NCBI GenBank assembly: GCA_002256985.1
Contig: NCGO01000018.1
Location: forward strand, 1-64,000
Reading direction: 5' to 3'
Origin: Novosphingobium sp. 28-62-57
GTDB lineage: Bacteria; Pseudomonadota; Alphaproteobacteria; Sphingomonadales; Sphingomonadaceae
Length of the DNA: 64,000 nucleotides
The notes beneath the pieces were generated by a model. It saw only the letters and a program-made list of their open reading frames with translations. It had not been told where the DNA came from and did no database searches. Both the position numbers and the translations under genes were made by a program. Within the stretch, counting starts at the first letter, position 1; each line of letters starts with the position of its first letter. Below are positions 24,237 through 32,093 of this stretch, in pieces.

Positions 24237-27035
24237 ATGCGCTTAGGCTGGGATGAAATCAAACGGCGGGCCAAGGCGTTCAGCGATGAATGGAAAGACG
24301 CCCATTACGAAAAGGGCGAAACGCAGACATTCTACAACGAATTTTTCGAACTGTTCGGCATCAAGCGCAAGCAGGTGGCGATTTATGAGCAGCGGGTAAA
24401 ACTGCTGTCAGACCGGCACGGCTTCATTGATCTATTCTGGCCCGGTGTGCTGCTGGTGGAACAGAAAAGCAGCCGTCTTGATCTGGGCAAGGCGCAAGGG
24501 CAGGCGCTGGACTATGTCGAAGGCATTCATCCGACCCTGCAACCGCGTTGGGTGCTTACCTGCGATTTCCAGAAATGGGTTCTGCTTGATCTGGAAACAG
24601 GCAGCGAACTGAAATTCCCGCTTGCCGACCTGCACAAGCATATCACCGCGTTTGATTTCATGCTCGGGCGCAAGGTGACGTTCGGGACGCAGGCCGGTGT
24701 TACGATCAAAGCGGCGGAACTCATGGGGCGGCTTCACGACGCCCTAGAGGATACCGGCTATACCGGGCACGATCTGGAACAATTGCTGGTGCGGTTGCTG
24801 TTCTGCCTCTTTGCCGACGATACCGGCATATTCCAGCCGAAAGACATTTTCCTGCAGCTTATCGATAATGACACAAAGCAGGACGGGAGCGATACCGGGC
24901 GTGTCCTGAACGAATTGTTCGATGTGCTGGATACGCCCGAGGGACAGCGCCAGCGGGGCCTTGCGGGCGAATTGGACGCCTTCCCCTACATCAATGGGGC
25001 CTTGTTCCGTGGCAGGCTGCGCACGCCCGTTTTTGACGCCAGCGCGCGAACGCTCTTGCTGGACGCGGCACGGCATGATTGGTCCGGCGTTTCCCCTGCC
25101 ATTTTCGGTTCGCTGTTCCAGTCCGTAATGGACGCCAAGGAAAGGCGGGCAAAGGGCGCGCATTACACAACCGAGGCCAATATCCTGAAAGTGATTGGCC
25201 CGCTGTTTCTGGACGATCTGAAAGCCGAACTGGCGGCCATCATCGCGCGGCGCACGGGGCGGGACAAAGAACTCGCCAAGTTTCAGGACAAGCTAACCCG
25301 GCTGACGTTTTTTGACCCTGCCTGCGGCTGCGGAAACTTCCTTGTGGTCGCTTACCGCGAAATCCGGCGGCTGGAACTCGAATGCTTGAAGGCCCAATAC
25401 GGGGACCAGCAGATTGACGCGGCGCTGCTGTCGCGCGTGAATGTCGGGCAATTCTATGGCATCGAATACGAGGAATTTCCCGCGCGCATAGCCGAGGTGG
25501 CCATGTGGATGATGGACCACATTGCGAACAATGAAATCAACGAAGCTTTCCGCCTGAACTACGCCCGCATTCCGTTGAAGGACAGCGCGCATATCCTGCA
25601 TGGGGACGCGCTGGAAACCGACTGGTCGCAATTGATCCCGCCCGAGCGGTGCAGCTACATCATGGGCAACCCGCCCTTTGTCGGGGCCAAATATCAGACG
25701 GAATTCCAGCGGGCGCAGGTTCGCCGGGTGGCAGGGCTTGGCGGCTCGGGGGGAACGCTCGATTACGTGGCGGCATGGTTCATCAAGGCGGCGCAGTTTG
25801 CGCAAGTGAACCGGCGAATTCGCATTGCGTTTGTTTCCACAAATTCGATTTGCCAAGGCGAACAGGTGGCGCAGCTTTGGCCAATTCTGTTTGACCGGCA
25901 CGGGCTGGAAATTGCCTTTGCGCACCGCACGTTCAGTTGGGGCAGTGAAGCGCGGGGCAAGGCCCATGTGCATGTGGTCATTGTCGGGCTGACACATCGG
26001 GACTTTGAACCAGCCGAGAAGCGCCTATTCAGCTATCCCGACATAAAGGGTGATCCTGTCGAGAGCCAGCATACGGCTTTGACGGCTTATCTGTTTGACG
26101 CGCGGGGCGTGGCTAATCGGCACTTGGTTGCCAAAGAGGAAGCTAGGCCGATTAATGGTGCGCGTCGGCTCGCAAGTGGAAGCCAGCCAATCGATGGCGG
26201 ATTTCTGATTTTCGACTCCAAGGAAAGAGCGCAATTTGTTCTAGATGAACCAGACGCAAAAAAATGGCTTAAGCGCTTTGTTGGAGCCGAAGACTTTATA
26301 AATGGGGGAGAGCGCTGGATTCTCGCGCTCCAAGAGGCTGCGCCTGACGAATTGCGGCGCATGCCAAAGACAATGGAGCGGCTGGCGTCTGTTCGGCGCT
26401 TTCGCATGCAAAGCCAACGCAAAAGCACCTTGGCAATCGCTGACCAACCAACTCGCTTCAATGTCGAAGTAATTCCTCAATCGCCATTTCTTGTGATTCC
26501 AGAAGTGAGTTCAGAGCGGCGCGAATACATTCCACTCGGCTGGCTTGAGCCACCGTCAATCCCAAGCAACAAGCTACGCATTCTTTTGAACGCTGACCTC
26601 TGGGAGTTCGGAATTTTGACGAGCCGCGCACATATGGCTTGGACTGCGCATATCGGCGGGCGGCTGAAGAGTGACTTTCAATATGGTATCGGCCTGAACT
26701 TCAACACCTTCCCTTGGCCTGACGCTACGCCAGCGCAGCGAGACAAAATAGAAACCTTGGCCCAAGCCGTGCTGGACGCCCGAGCGGCGCATCCAACGTC
26801 CAGCCTTGCCGATCTGTATGACCCAGACACTATGCCTGCAAACCTGCGTAAAGCCCATGCAGCGCTCGATACAGCAGTTGACCGGCTATACCGCGCTGCG
26901 CCTTTCGCATCGGACAGGGACCGCGTGGAACACCTGTTCGGGCGTTACGAAGCGCTCGTAAATCCCTTGGAGCGAATCGGCGCAGCAAAGAATCGGCGCG
27001 TGACGAAAAAGTTGGAGAAGGTGAACGAAGCCTAA
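24237..27035 (+). CDS. MmeI-like (type IIL) bifunctional restriction-modification enzyme
   Basis: 932 residues, close to MmeI (919). One chain holds nuclease, methyltransferase and target recognition. The N-terminal nuclease has D65-x9-E75-Q-K77 (FIDLFWPGVLLVEQK), the same spacing as the MmeI D-x9-ExK site. A helical spacer precedes the adenine methyltransferase with the SAM motif DPACGCGNF (360-368) and catalytic NPPF (478-481). The target recognition region lies about 640-850, and the helical C-terminus ends near KKLEKVNEA. Such enzymes methylate one strand and cut at a distance. All catalytic motifs are present. It is the main defence cargo of the tRNA-Ser island. Confidence 0.9.
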   Translation: MRLGWDEIKRRAKAFSDEWKDAHYEKGETQTFYNEFFELFGIKRKQVAIYEQRVKLLSDRHGFIDLFWPGVLLVEQKSSRLDLGKAQGQALDYVEGIHPTLQPRWVLTCDFQKWVLLDLETGSELKFPLADLHKHITAFDFMLGRKVTFGTQAGVTIKAAELMGRLHDALEDTGYTGHDLEQLLVRLLFCLFADDTGIFQPKDIFLQLIDNDTKQDGSDTGRVLNELFDVLDTPEGQRQRGLAGELDAFPYINGALFRGRLRTPVFDASARTLLLDAARHDWSGVSPAIFGSLFQSVMDAKERRAKGAHYTTEANILKVIGPLFLDDLKAELAAIIARRTGRDKELAKFQDKLTRLTFFDPACGCGNFLVVAYREIRRLELECLKAQYGDQQIDAALLSRVNVGQFYGIEYEEFPARIAEVAMWMMDHIANNEINEAFRLNYARIPLKDSAHILHGDALETDWSQLIPPERCSYIMGNPPFVGAKYQTEFQRAQVRRVAGLGGSGGTLDYVAAWFIKAAQFAQVNRRIRIAFVSTNSICQGEQVAQLWPILFDRHGLEIAFAHRTFSWGSEARGKAHVHVVIVGLTHRDFEPAEKRLFSYPDIKGDPVESQHTALTAYLFDARGVANRHLVAKEEARPINGARRLASGSQPIDGGFLIFDSKERAQFVLDEPDAKKWLKRFVGAEDFINGGERWILALQEAAPDELRRMPKTMERLASVRRFRMQSQRKSTLAIADQPTRFNVEVIPQSPFLVIPEVSSERREYIPLGWLEPPSIPSNKLRILLNADLWEFGILTSRAHMAWTAHIGGRLKSDFQYGIGLNFNTFPWPDATPAQRDKIETLAQAVLDARAAHPTSSLADLYDPDTMPANLRKAHAALDTAVDRLYRAAPFASDRDRVEHLFGRYEALVNPLERIGAAKNRRVTKKLEKVNEA

Positions 27036-27260
27036 GTATGCTTTTACGACCTGTGGATACGATTCGCCGATGCCATTGACCGCGTCTTGTCCACAATTTG
27101 GTGATCAGGCCCATCATCTTTCAGAAATGCAAACTTTTACTCTTGCAGCGCTGGTAAATCGGCGCGTCGCTGCGCTGCACAAAGGGATTTTGTGCGACGA
27201 AACGAATCGGGCGTGCGACGTTTCGAGTCTGCCCGGGTGTGCAAAACTGCGCCTATTTGC

Positions 27261-27290
27261 TTGGGGCATTCGCCATTTGTTCGCTATAGT
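27261..27290 (+). promoter_or_regulatory. Probable promoter of the AlpA-type gene
   Basis: TTGGGG (27261-27266) and TATAGT (27285-27290) are 18 bp apart, followed by GAAGGAG immediately before ATG 27323. The fit to a housekeeping promoter is moderate. Confidence 0.45.
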
Positions 27291-27322
27291 GCATACTTGC
27301 CCAAACGAACGAAGGAGACCGA

Positions 27323-27511
27323 ATGAATACCGCACCTGCACATCTCGAACCGCTCGCTTACAGCATTGCTGATGCTGTTCGCGTTTCTTCCATCGGTCGC
27401 ACCCGCCTTTATGCCCTGATTAATGAGGGCCGTCTTGAAGCGCGCAAGATTGGCAAGCGGACGCTGATCCCGGCTGCCAGCCTGCGCCGCCTTATCGAAG
27501 GGGACGCATGA
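27323..27511 (+). CDS. AlpA/excisionase-family HTH protein of the island
   Basis: 62 residues with GAAGGAG before the ATG. A MerR/AlpA-type HTH fills the protein: LAYSIADAVRVSSIGRTRLY, ALINEGRLEARKIGKRTLIP, AASLRRLIEG. In satellites such proteins switch on integrase or promote excision. It heads the replication gene group and is separated from it by a hairpin-rich gap (27512-27687). Confidence 0.82.
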   Translation: MNTAPAHLEPLAYSIADAVRVSSIGRTRLYALINEGRLEARKIGKRTLIPAASLRRLIEGDA

Positions 27512-27687
27512 TGCACACCGCATAAACGAAACCCCGACCACAGGGCCGGGGCTTCGCGCGATTTACTTGGCGGTTCGTCGCGCGACCTTCCTAACCCTGT
27601 CCGTCGCTGTTCGCAATTGTTCATTGCGACCGATCTGCACCCGGTTTCCGGGTGTGGACCGGCACGCCTGACAAGAGGCATGCTGTT

Positions 27688-27891
27688 ATGGAAAGTCATT
27701 CAATACCCAAGAAATGCGAAACCCCGCCGGTTCAGGGCGGGGCAACGCGCGATCAACATCCCGGCTGGTCGCACCCCTTCAATAGCGTTGACGCCTTGCG
27801 CACGCAAACCCTGATCCTTGCGCATTCTGTCCGGCCCGAGTGGGCGGCGATGATTGCGGCACTTGCTTTTGGGGGTGGCGCGCATGGCTGA
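27688..27891 (+). CDS. Small protein preceding the primase
   Basis: 67 residues from ATG 27688; its last 8 bases overlap the primase start. The C-terminal half (HPFNSVDALRTQTLILAHSV, RPEWAAMIAALAFGGGAHG) is strongly protein-like, while the first 25 codons cover a CCCCGCC/GGCGGGG hairpin and may not be translated. Coupling to the primase suggests a replication or control role. No family is recognised. Confidence 0.5.
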   Translation: MESHSIPKKCETPPVQGGATRDQHPGWSHPFNSVDALRTQTLILAHSVRPEWAAMIAALAFGGGAHG

Positions 27892-28798
27892 TCTGGACGC
27901 AATCCGCCGGGACAACCCCTTGCCCGAAGTAGCGGGCAAGCTGGTGGCACTTAGGCAGGCGGGCAAGGAATGGCTGGCTTGCTGCCCGTTCCATGCCGAT
28001 CGATCCCCAAGCTTCACCATCTTTGACGGGGGCCAGCGATTCCACTGTTTCGGGTGCGGGGCATCGGGCGATGTGCTGGACTTTGTGCAGCGCGCCTATG
28101 GTGTGGCGCTGCCCGAGGCGGCGCGAATGCTTGGCGCAGGCGATGTGCCCAAGCTGGACCTACCAGCCGCTCGGGAGTTTTCGGAAGCCGTAAAAGGGCA
28201 AGATTATAGCAAGGCGGCGCGGGCGATCTGGTCCCGCGCTGTTCCGGCGGCTGGAACGCTTGCCGAGGCCTATTTGCGGTTCCGGGGCATTCATCCCCCC
28301 TATCCGCCTGCCATTCGATTCCTGGCCCTTCCCTGCGACAATTTGGGGCCATTGCCCTGCCTTGTGCTGGCGGTGCGCGATGCGGACGGGGCGATTACGG
28401 GTATTCAGCGCATTTGGCTGGCCCATGATGGCTTGGGCAAGGCGGACGTTGCCAAGCCAAAGCGCTCGCTCGGCCAAGTGAAAGGCGGCGCTATCCAGTT
28501 CGGTGATCTGGACGGCTCGGGCGTGCTGACAGTCTGCGAAGGCCCCGAGGATGGGCTTTCCTTGCTGGACCTGTTCGGGGGGCCTGTTTGGGTAGCAGCA
28601 GGCGCGGTGTTCATGCCGCACATGCAGTTCCCGCCGGGGGTGCGCTCTATCGTGATCGGCGCGGACAATGATCCCGCCGGACGGGAAGCGGCGCAAAGCG
28701 CGGCGCAGGCCTTTGCAGCGCGGGGCCTGTCCGTTCGCATCATCCGGCCCGTGGAAGGGGCCAAGGACTTTAACGACGAACTACGGGGGGCAATCTGA
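27884..28798 (+). CDS. DnaG-like primase with CHC2 zinc finger and Toprim domain
   Basis: 304 residues from ATG 27884. The zinc-binding domain (about 30-80) has LACCPFHADRSPSFTI and RFHCFGCGASGDVLDFVQRA. The Toprim domain (about 200-290) has LTVCEGPEDGLSLLDL and IVIGADNDPAGREAAQSAA, with the Glu and Asp residues that bind magnesium. It would prime replication of the excised island. Its stop overlaps the DUF3987 start (TGATG), so the two probably act together, like the primase-helicase of P4-type elements. Confidence 0.9.
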   Translation: MADLDAIRRDNPLPEVAGKLVALRQAGKEWLACCPFHADRSPSFTIFDGGQRFHCFGCGASGDVLDFVQRAYGVALPEAARMLGAGDVPKLDLPAAREFSEAVKGQDYSKAARAIWSRAVPAAGTLAEAYLRFRGIHPPYPPAIRFLALPCDNLGPLPCLVLAVRDADGAITGIQRIWLAHDGLGKADVAKPKRSLGQVKGGAIQFGDLDGSGVLTVCEGPEDGLSLLDLFGGPVWVAAGAVFMPHMQFPPGVRSIVIGADNDPAGREAAQSAAQAFAARGLSVRIIRPVEGAKDFNDELRGAI

Positions 28799-30288
28799 TG
28801 GCTGCCAGACCGAACATGCAAGCGCGGCTGGAACAGGCCGAAACCATCACGCCAGACCAGCCGCAACCGCTGGTGCGGGAAATACCGGACGGGCTGCCCT
28901 ATCCCGTTGACGCGCTCGGGCCGCTGCAAAGCGCTGTGGAAGCGGTGCAGGCCATGACGCAGGCCCCTATGGCCATCCCTGCCCAATCGGCGCTGTCTAT
29001 CGCTGCGCTGGCCGTTCAGGGCTTTGCCAATGTGGAAACGCTCGGGGGTGATCGGCCCTTGTCGCTCTACTGCCTGACCATTGCGGAATCGGGGGAACGC
29101 AAAACGTCCTGCGATGAAAAGCTGGTGCAGACGTTGCGGGAATACGAAAAGGAACAGGCCAAGGCATACCGGGAAGAACGCAAGGCCTTTGGGCACGAAC
29201 ATGCGATCTGGAAAAAGCAGTATGACAAGGCTTTGACGCAGGTGAAAACCGGCAAGACGGGCAAGGCCGAACTGGCTGCACTTGGCCCCGAACCAGCCCC
29301 GCCAGCCATGCGGGACCGGCTGGTATCCGAACCAACGTATGAAGGCCTTACGCGCCTGTTTGCCGAGGGCCAGCCGAGCCTTGGCCTGTTCTCCGATGAA
29401 GGGGGGCAGTTCCTTGGCGGCTATGCGATGGCGAAGGACAACCGGCAAAAGACCCTGACTGCGCTTAACGACCTTTGGCAGGGCAATCCAATCAGGCGGA
29501 CCCGCCAAGGGGAAACGGCATTCGTGCTGCATGGGCGGCGGTTAAGCCTTCACCTGATGGCGCAACCGGTGGTCACCTATGGATTGCTGTCTGATCCCGT
29601 GGCGCGCGATTCCGGCTTTCTGCCCCGCTGCCTGATCTGCCAGCCCGTTTCCACCATCGGGACGCGGCTGCACCGGGAAACCCATGTCGATACTGCCCCG
29701 CTCTATGCCTTTGGCACACGGCTGGCGGACATACTGCACACCGGCATGGCAATGGACCCGGAAACGCGGGAACTGCACCCCAAAACATTGCGCCTGTCCG
29801 AGGAAGCACTGGCGCTGCTGATCGGCTTTAGCGATGAAGTGGAAAGGGCGCAGGCACCCGGCGGCGCGTTCGAACTGGTCCGGGGCTTTGCCAGCAAGGC
29901 GGCTGAACAGGCGGCGCGTATCGCTGGCGTTCTGTCGCTTTGGCAGGACATGAGCGCTTCCGAAGTCTCGATAGGCGCAATGCGGTGCGGTATACGGCTG
30001 GCGCAGTTCTACCTGTCCGAGGCCTTGCGCCTGTCTGGCGCGGCGCAGGTGTCCGAGGAAGTGGCGCAGGCCGAGGCCTTGCGGCTGTGGATGCTGTCAA
30101 CATCGCACGGCAAAGATTGGCTGCAGGCGCGCGATGTGGTGCAGCGGGGGCCAAACCGATTGCGGGAACAACCCAAGGCAATGAAGGCAATCGAAATGCT
30201 GACAGAAACGGGCTGGCTGGCACCCTATAAGCAGGGAACCGTGCTGGACGGTTCGGCGCGAAGGCAGGCTTGGCGAATAATCCGGTGA
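28798..30288 (+). CDS. DUF3987-domain protein, likely replication partner of the primase
   Basis: 496 residues. After a 40-residue lead, the DUF3987 fold runs to about residue 430 (PYPVDALGPLQSAVEAVQAM, YCLTIAESGERKTSCDEKL, FSDEGGQFLGGYAM, LNDLWQGNPI). These proteins occur beside CHC2/Toprim primases on phage and plasmid elements and look like modified helicase-primase partners. A GESGERKT segment (about 98-105) takes the place of a P-loop. The C-terminus is helical with a winged-helix-like end. Translational coupling with the primase supports a joint role in island replication. Confidence 0.85.
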   Translation: MAARPNMQARLEQAETITPDQPQPLVREIPDGLPYPVDALGPLQSAVEAVQAMTQAPMAIPAQSALSIAALAVQGFANVETLGGDRPLSLYCLTIAESGERKTSCDEKLVQTLREYEKEQAKAYREERKAFGHEHAIWKKQYDKALTQVKTGKTGKAELAALGPEPAPPAMRDRLVSEPTYEGLTRLFAEGQPSLGLFSDEGGQFLGGYAMAKDNRQKTLTALNDLWQGNPIRRTRQGETAFVLHGRRLSLHLMAQPVVTYGLLSDPVARDSGFLPRCLICQPVSTIGTRLHRETHVDTAPLYAFGTRLADILHTGMAMDPETRELHPKTLRLSEEALALLIGFSDEVERAQAPGGAFELVRGFASKAAEQAARIAGVLSLWQDMSASEVSIGAMRCGIRLAQFYLSEALRLSGAAQVSEEVAQAEALRLWMLSTSHGKDWLQARDVVQRGPNRLREQPKAMKAIEMLTETGWLAPYKQGTVLDGSARRQAWRIIR

Positions 30289-30327
30289 TCCCAAGCGGTT
30301 GCATTGCGACCAGCCGGGGCGGGCCAG

Positions 30328-30350
30328 TGTCGCAATGTAGCGAATGTAGC
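30328..30350 (-). repeat. Iteron-like repeat, copy 2 (inverted)
   Basis: Read on the minus strand it matches the repeat at 23439-23461 at 20 of 23 positions, ending in the same ATTGCGACA. A further ATTGCGAC lies at 30303-30310, forming a 9-bp inverted pair (CATTGCGAC/GTCGCAATG) across 18 bp. Another octamer lies at 27623-27630. All are between genes. Confidence 0.6.
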
Positions 30351-30384
30351 AAGGGGGGCGAACTTCTAACGGCAAGGATACGGC

Positions 30385-31041
30385 ATGGCGAAGAAAGACA
30401 CCAAGGCAGGGCAGACCCTGACAATTCCGGGGGAACCGGGGAAAACAAGTGCCAAGCAACTGGCAGAAATCGCAATTCATCCGGCGGCGCTTGGTTTGGG
30501 CACGGTGCAGCACTTCACGCGGCACTCTATGGGCGAACAGGATGCAACCGCCCTGTTCGAAGCCCTGATAGACCAGACCAACGCGGGCAAGAATGGCGAT
30601 CTGTCACAAGTGCGGGCAATGCTGGCAGGACAGGCCATTTCCCTGAACGCTATTTTTACGGAACTGGCCCGGCGCGCTGCCTGCAACATGGGCGATTATC
30701 TGCAGGCAACGCAGGTCTACATGCGGCTGGCCCTGAAGGCGCAGGCGCAATGCCGCTCCACCATCGAAGCGCTGGAACGGCTGACGAACGGCCATGTGCA
30801 GACCGTGAAGCACGTTCACGTAAGCGAAGGCGGGCAAGCGGTGATTGCGGACGAATTTCACCATCACACGGGGGGCAATGCAAATGGACAAAGTGGCGAA
30901 CAACCCCATGCACCCGGCAAGCTTAGCGGAACGGCTGGCGCAGGCACCGCGCTGTCTGGCCCGGACCCGCTCGGGCAAGGCGTGCCAATCGCCAGCGGTG
31001 AAGGGCAAGCAACGCTGCAGGATGCACGGGGGCAAGGGTAG
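30385..31041 (+). CDS. Island protein of unknown function, helical
   Basis: 218 residues. The first 150 residues form a regular helical domain (NAGKNGDLSQVRAMLAGQAI, LNAIFTELARRAACNMGDYL, QVYMRLALKAQAQCRSTIEA), with HVHVSEGGQAVIADEFHHH near 143-162. The last 55 residues are low complexity, because another gene is read in a different frame across the same DNA from about 30878. Similar genes are frequent in sphingomonad islands, but no function is known to me. Confidence 0.7.
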   Translation: MAKKDTKAGQTLTIPGEPGKTSAKQLAEIAIHPAALGLGTVQHFTRHSMGEQDATALFEALIDQTNAGKNGDLSQVRAMLAGQAISLNAIFTELARRAACNMGDYLQATQVYMRLALKAQAQCRSTIEALERLTNGHVQTVKHVHVSEGGQAVIADEFHHHTGGNANGQSGEQPHAPGKLSGTAGAGTALSGPDPLGQGVPIASGEGQATLQDARGQG

Positions 31042-31168
31042 CGGGGCACCGAAAGGCAACCGCAATGCCCGCAAGCATGGGGCACGATCTGCGGAAACAC
31101 GGCGCGCGCTGGCGCTGGTCCGGCAAATGGCAAAGTTGCTAAAGCAGGTGGAAGAATGGGCCGATTGA
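30878..31168 (+). CDS. HGG-motif small basic protein, overlapping gene
   Basis: About 96 residues from ATG 30878 (ATG 30884 is an alternative). It has CLARTRSGKACQSPAVKGKQ, then RCRMHGGKGSGAPKGNRNAR, KHG, a cysteine/histidine and glycine-rich signature seen in many phage-related small proteins, probably binding nucleic acid or metal. It shares 164 bp with the 3' end of the preceding gene in another frame, a long overlap for bacteria. The conserved signature supports this frame as real. Confidence 0.75.
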   Translation: MQMDKVANNPMHPASLAERLAQAPRCLARTRSGKACQSPAVKGKQRCRMHGGKGSGAPKGNRNARKHGARSAETRRALALVRQMAKLLKQVEEWAD

Positions 31169-31435
31169 TCTGCAAACAGGGGGGCTGGTGAAAGTTAGGC
31201 CTCTTTGGTGCTGACACCGGACCGGTCGCAAAATTCGTCCATCCACAGTTCAAAAAATGGGGGGTGGTCGAAAGTCTGCACCCCTTCGGATGAACACCGA
31301 ACCGGCTCTGCTTTGAAATCGCTAACACACATTTTTCCGGGTGATCTGGAATTTTTGGAAGCGATTACGCGCGCGCGCGCGAAGACCTGACAAAATGGCG
31401 CTGGCCGAATCGTTCTTGTTTCGTTCAATAGCCCT

Positions 31436-31666
31436 ATGGGTAGCAAGAGACTGGACGACCTTTCGGCATACCGGCGGCACGGTTACCGTTTGCAGGTTCG
31501 ATGCACGAACTGTGGGCGGGCGAAAATCTATGATCCCGAAACATTGATAGCCTTATGCCGTCAACGCGGTTGGTCCTTGCAACTGTTGCTACTGGAAACG
31601 CGGTTCCGCTGCACCGATTGTGGGAAACGGGAAGTCCAGTTCGGGCCGCTGTCTGGCATAGGTTGA
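31436..31666 (+). CDS. Small zinc-ribbon protein
   Basis: 76 residues. Two CxxC pairs (CTNCGR about 23-28 and CTDCGK about 59-64) flank a central helix-strand region (LIALCRQRGWSLQLLLLETR), the layout of a zinc ribbon. It is the last gene of the tRNA-Ser island, 106 bp from the att repeat. DNA or RNA binding is likely; the target is unknown. The stretch before it (31169-31435) shows no convincing gene. Confidence 0.65.
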   Translation: MGSKRLDDLSAYRRHGYRLQVRCTNCGRAKIYDPETLIALCRQRGWSLQLLLLETRFRCTDCGKREVQFGPLSGIG

Positions 31667-31770
31667 CCGGACACGTTCAGGGCCAGCCGCTCTAAGTCAG
31701 AGCACTATTAGGGGTATTTTTGAGGGTATTTGCAAAATCCGCTGATTTTTTCTAATAAAATCAAGCGGAT

Positions 31771-31785
31771 TTGGCGGAGACGGAG
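31771..31785. repeat. Attachment-site repeat, tRNA copy
   Basis: TTGGCGGAGACGGAG, covering the encoded CCA, discriminator and acceptor stem of tRNA-Ser on the minus strand. Identical to 21428-21442. Confidence 0.85.
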
Positions 31786-31864
31786 GGATTCGAACCCTCG
31801 GTACCGGATTTACCAGTACGACGGTTTAGCAAACCGTTGGTTTCAGCCACTCACCCACGTCTCC
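31772..31864 (-). tRNA. tRNA-Ser (anticodon GCT)
   Basis: 93 nt including an encoded CCA. The acceptor stem pairs GGAGACG (31864-31858) with CGTCTCC (31782-31776), with G as discriminator. The anticodon loop is TTGCTAA in the stem GGTTTGCTAAACC. The T-arm reads GGGTTCGAATCCC, and a long variable arm is present as expected for serine. It is the integration target of the island to its left and remains intact. Confidence 0.95.
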
Positions 31865-32093
31865 GGATCGCAGCGGCGAAGCGGGGCTATAGCGAGGGTC
31901 ATGGGGGGCGGCAAGGGCTTGGGTGGCAAAAATCGGCATCGGGCGAATTTCCGCACAAACTGGCGCTTGGGCGTGTTTCTGACTCGACTCATCGCCCGTT
32001 CATTGTCGGCAGGGCAGCCATCGATTCTGGTACAGGTTGCACAGCTGCGTGGCTGTCGTGCTTGCACGCTGCGTATGGGTGCGAAGGGACGGG

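Larger units (their letters stand above)
21428..31785. mobile_element. Satellite-like genomic island integrated in tRNA-Ser(GCT)
   Basis: A 15-bp direct repeat (TTGGCGGAGACGGAG at 21428-21442 and 31771-31785) bounds 10.36 kb. The right copy is the CCA and acceptor end of tRNA-Ser on the minus strand. Contents in order: integrase just inside the left repeat, SNase, MmeI-like restriction-modification enzyme, AlpA regulator, small ORF, CHC2/Toprim primase, DUF3987 protein, three small proteins. There are no capsid, tail or conjugation genes. This layout resembles P4/PICI-type satellites with defence cargo. Confidence 0.85.

Noticed and set aside
31341-31390. Alternating GC run (CGCGCGCGCG near 31370) as a functional element
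   Set aside because: Short simple repeat without symmetry partners or gene context.
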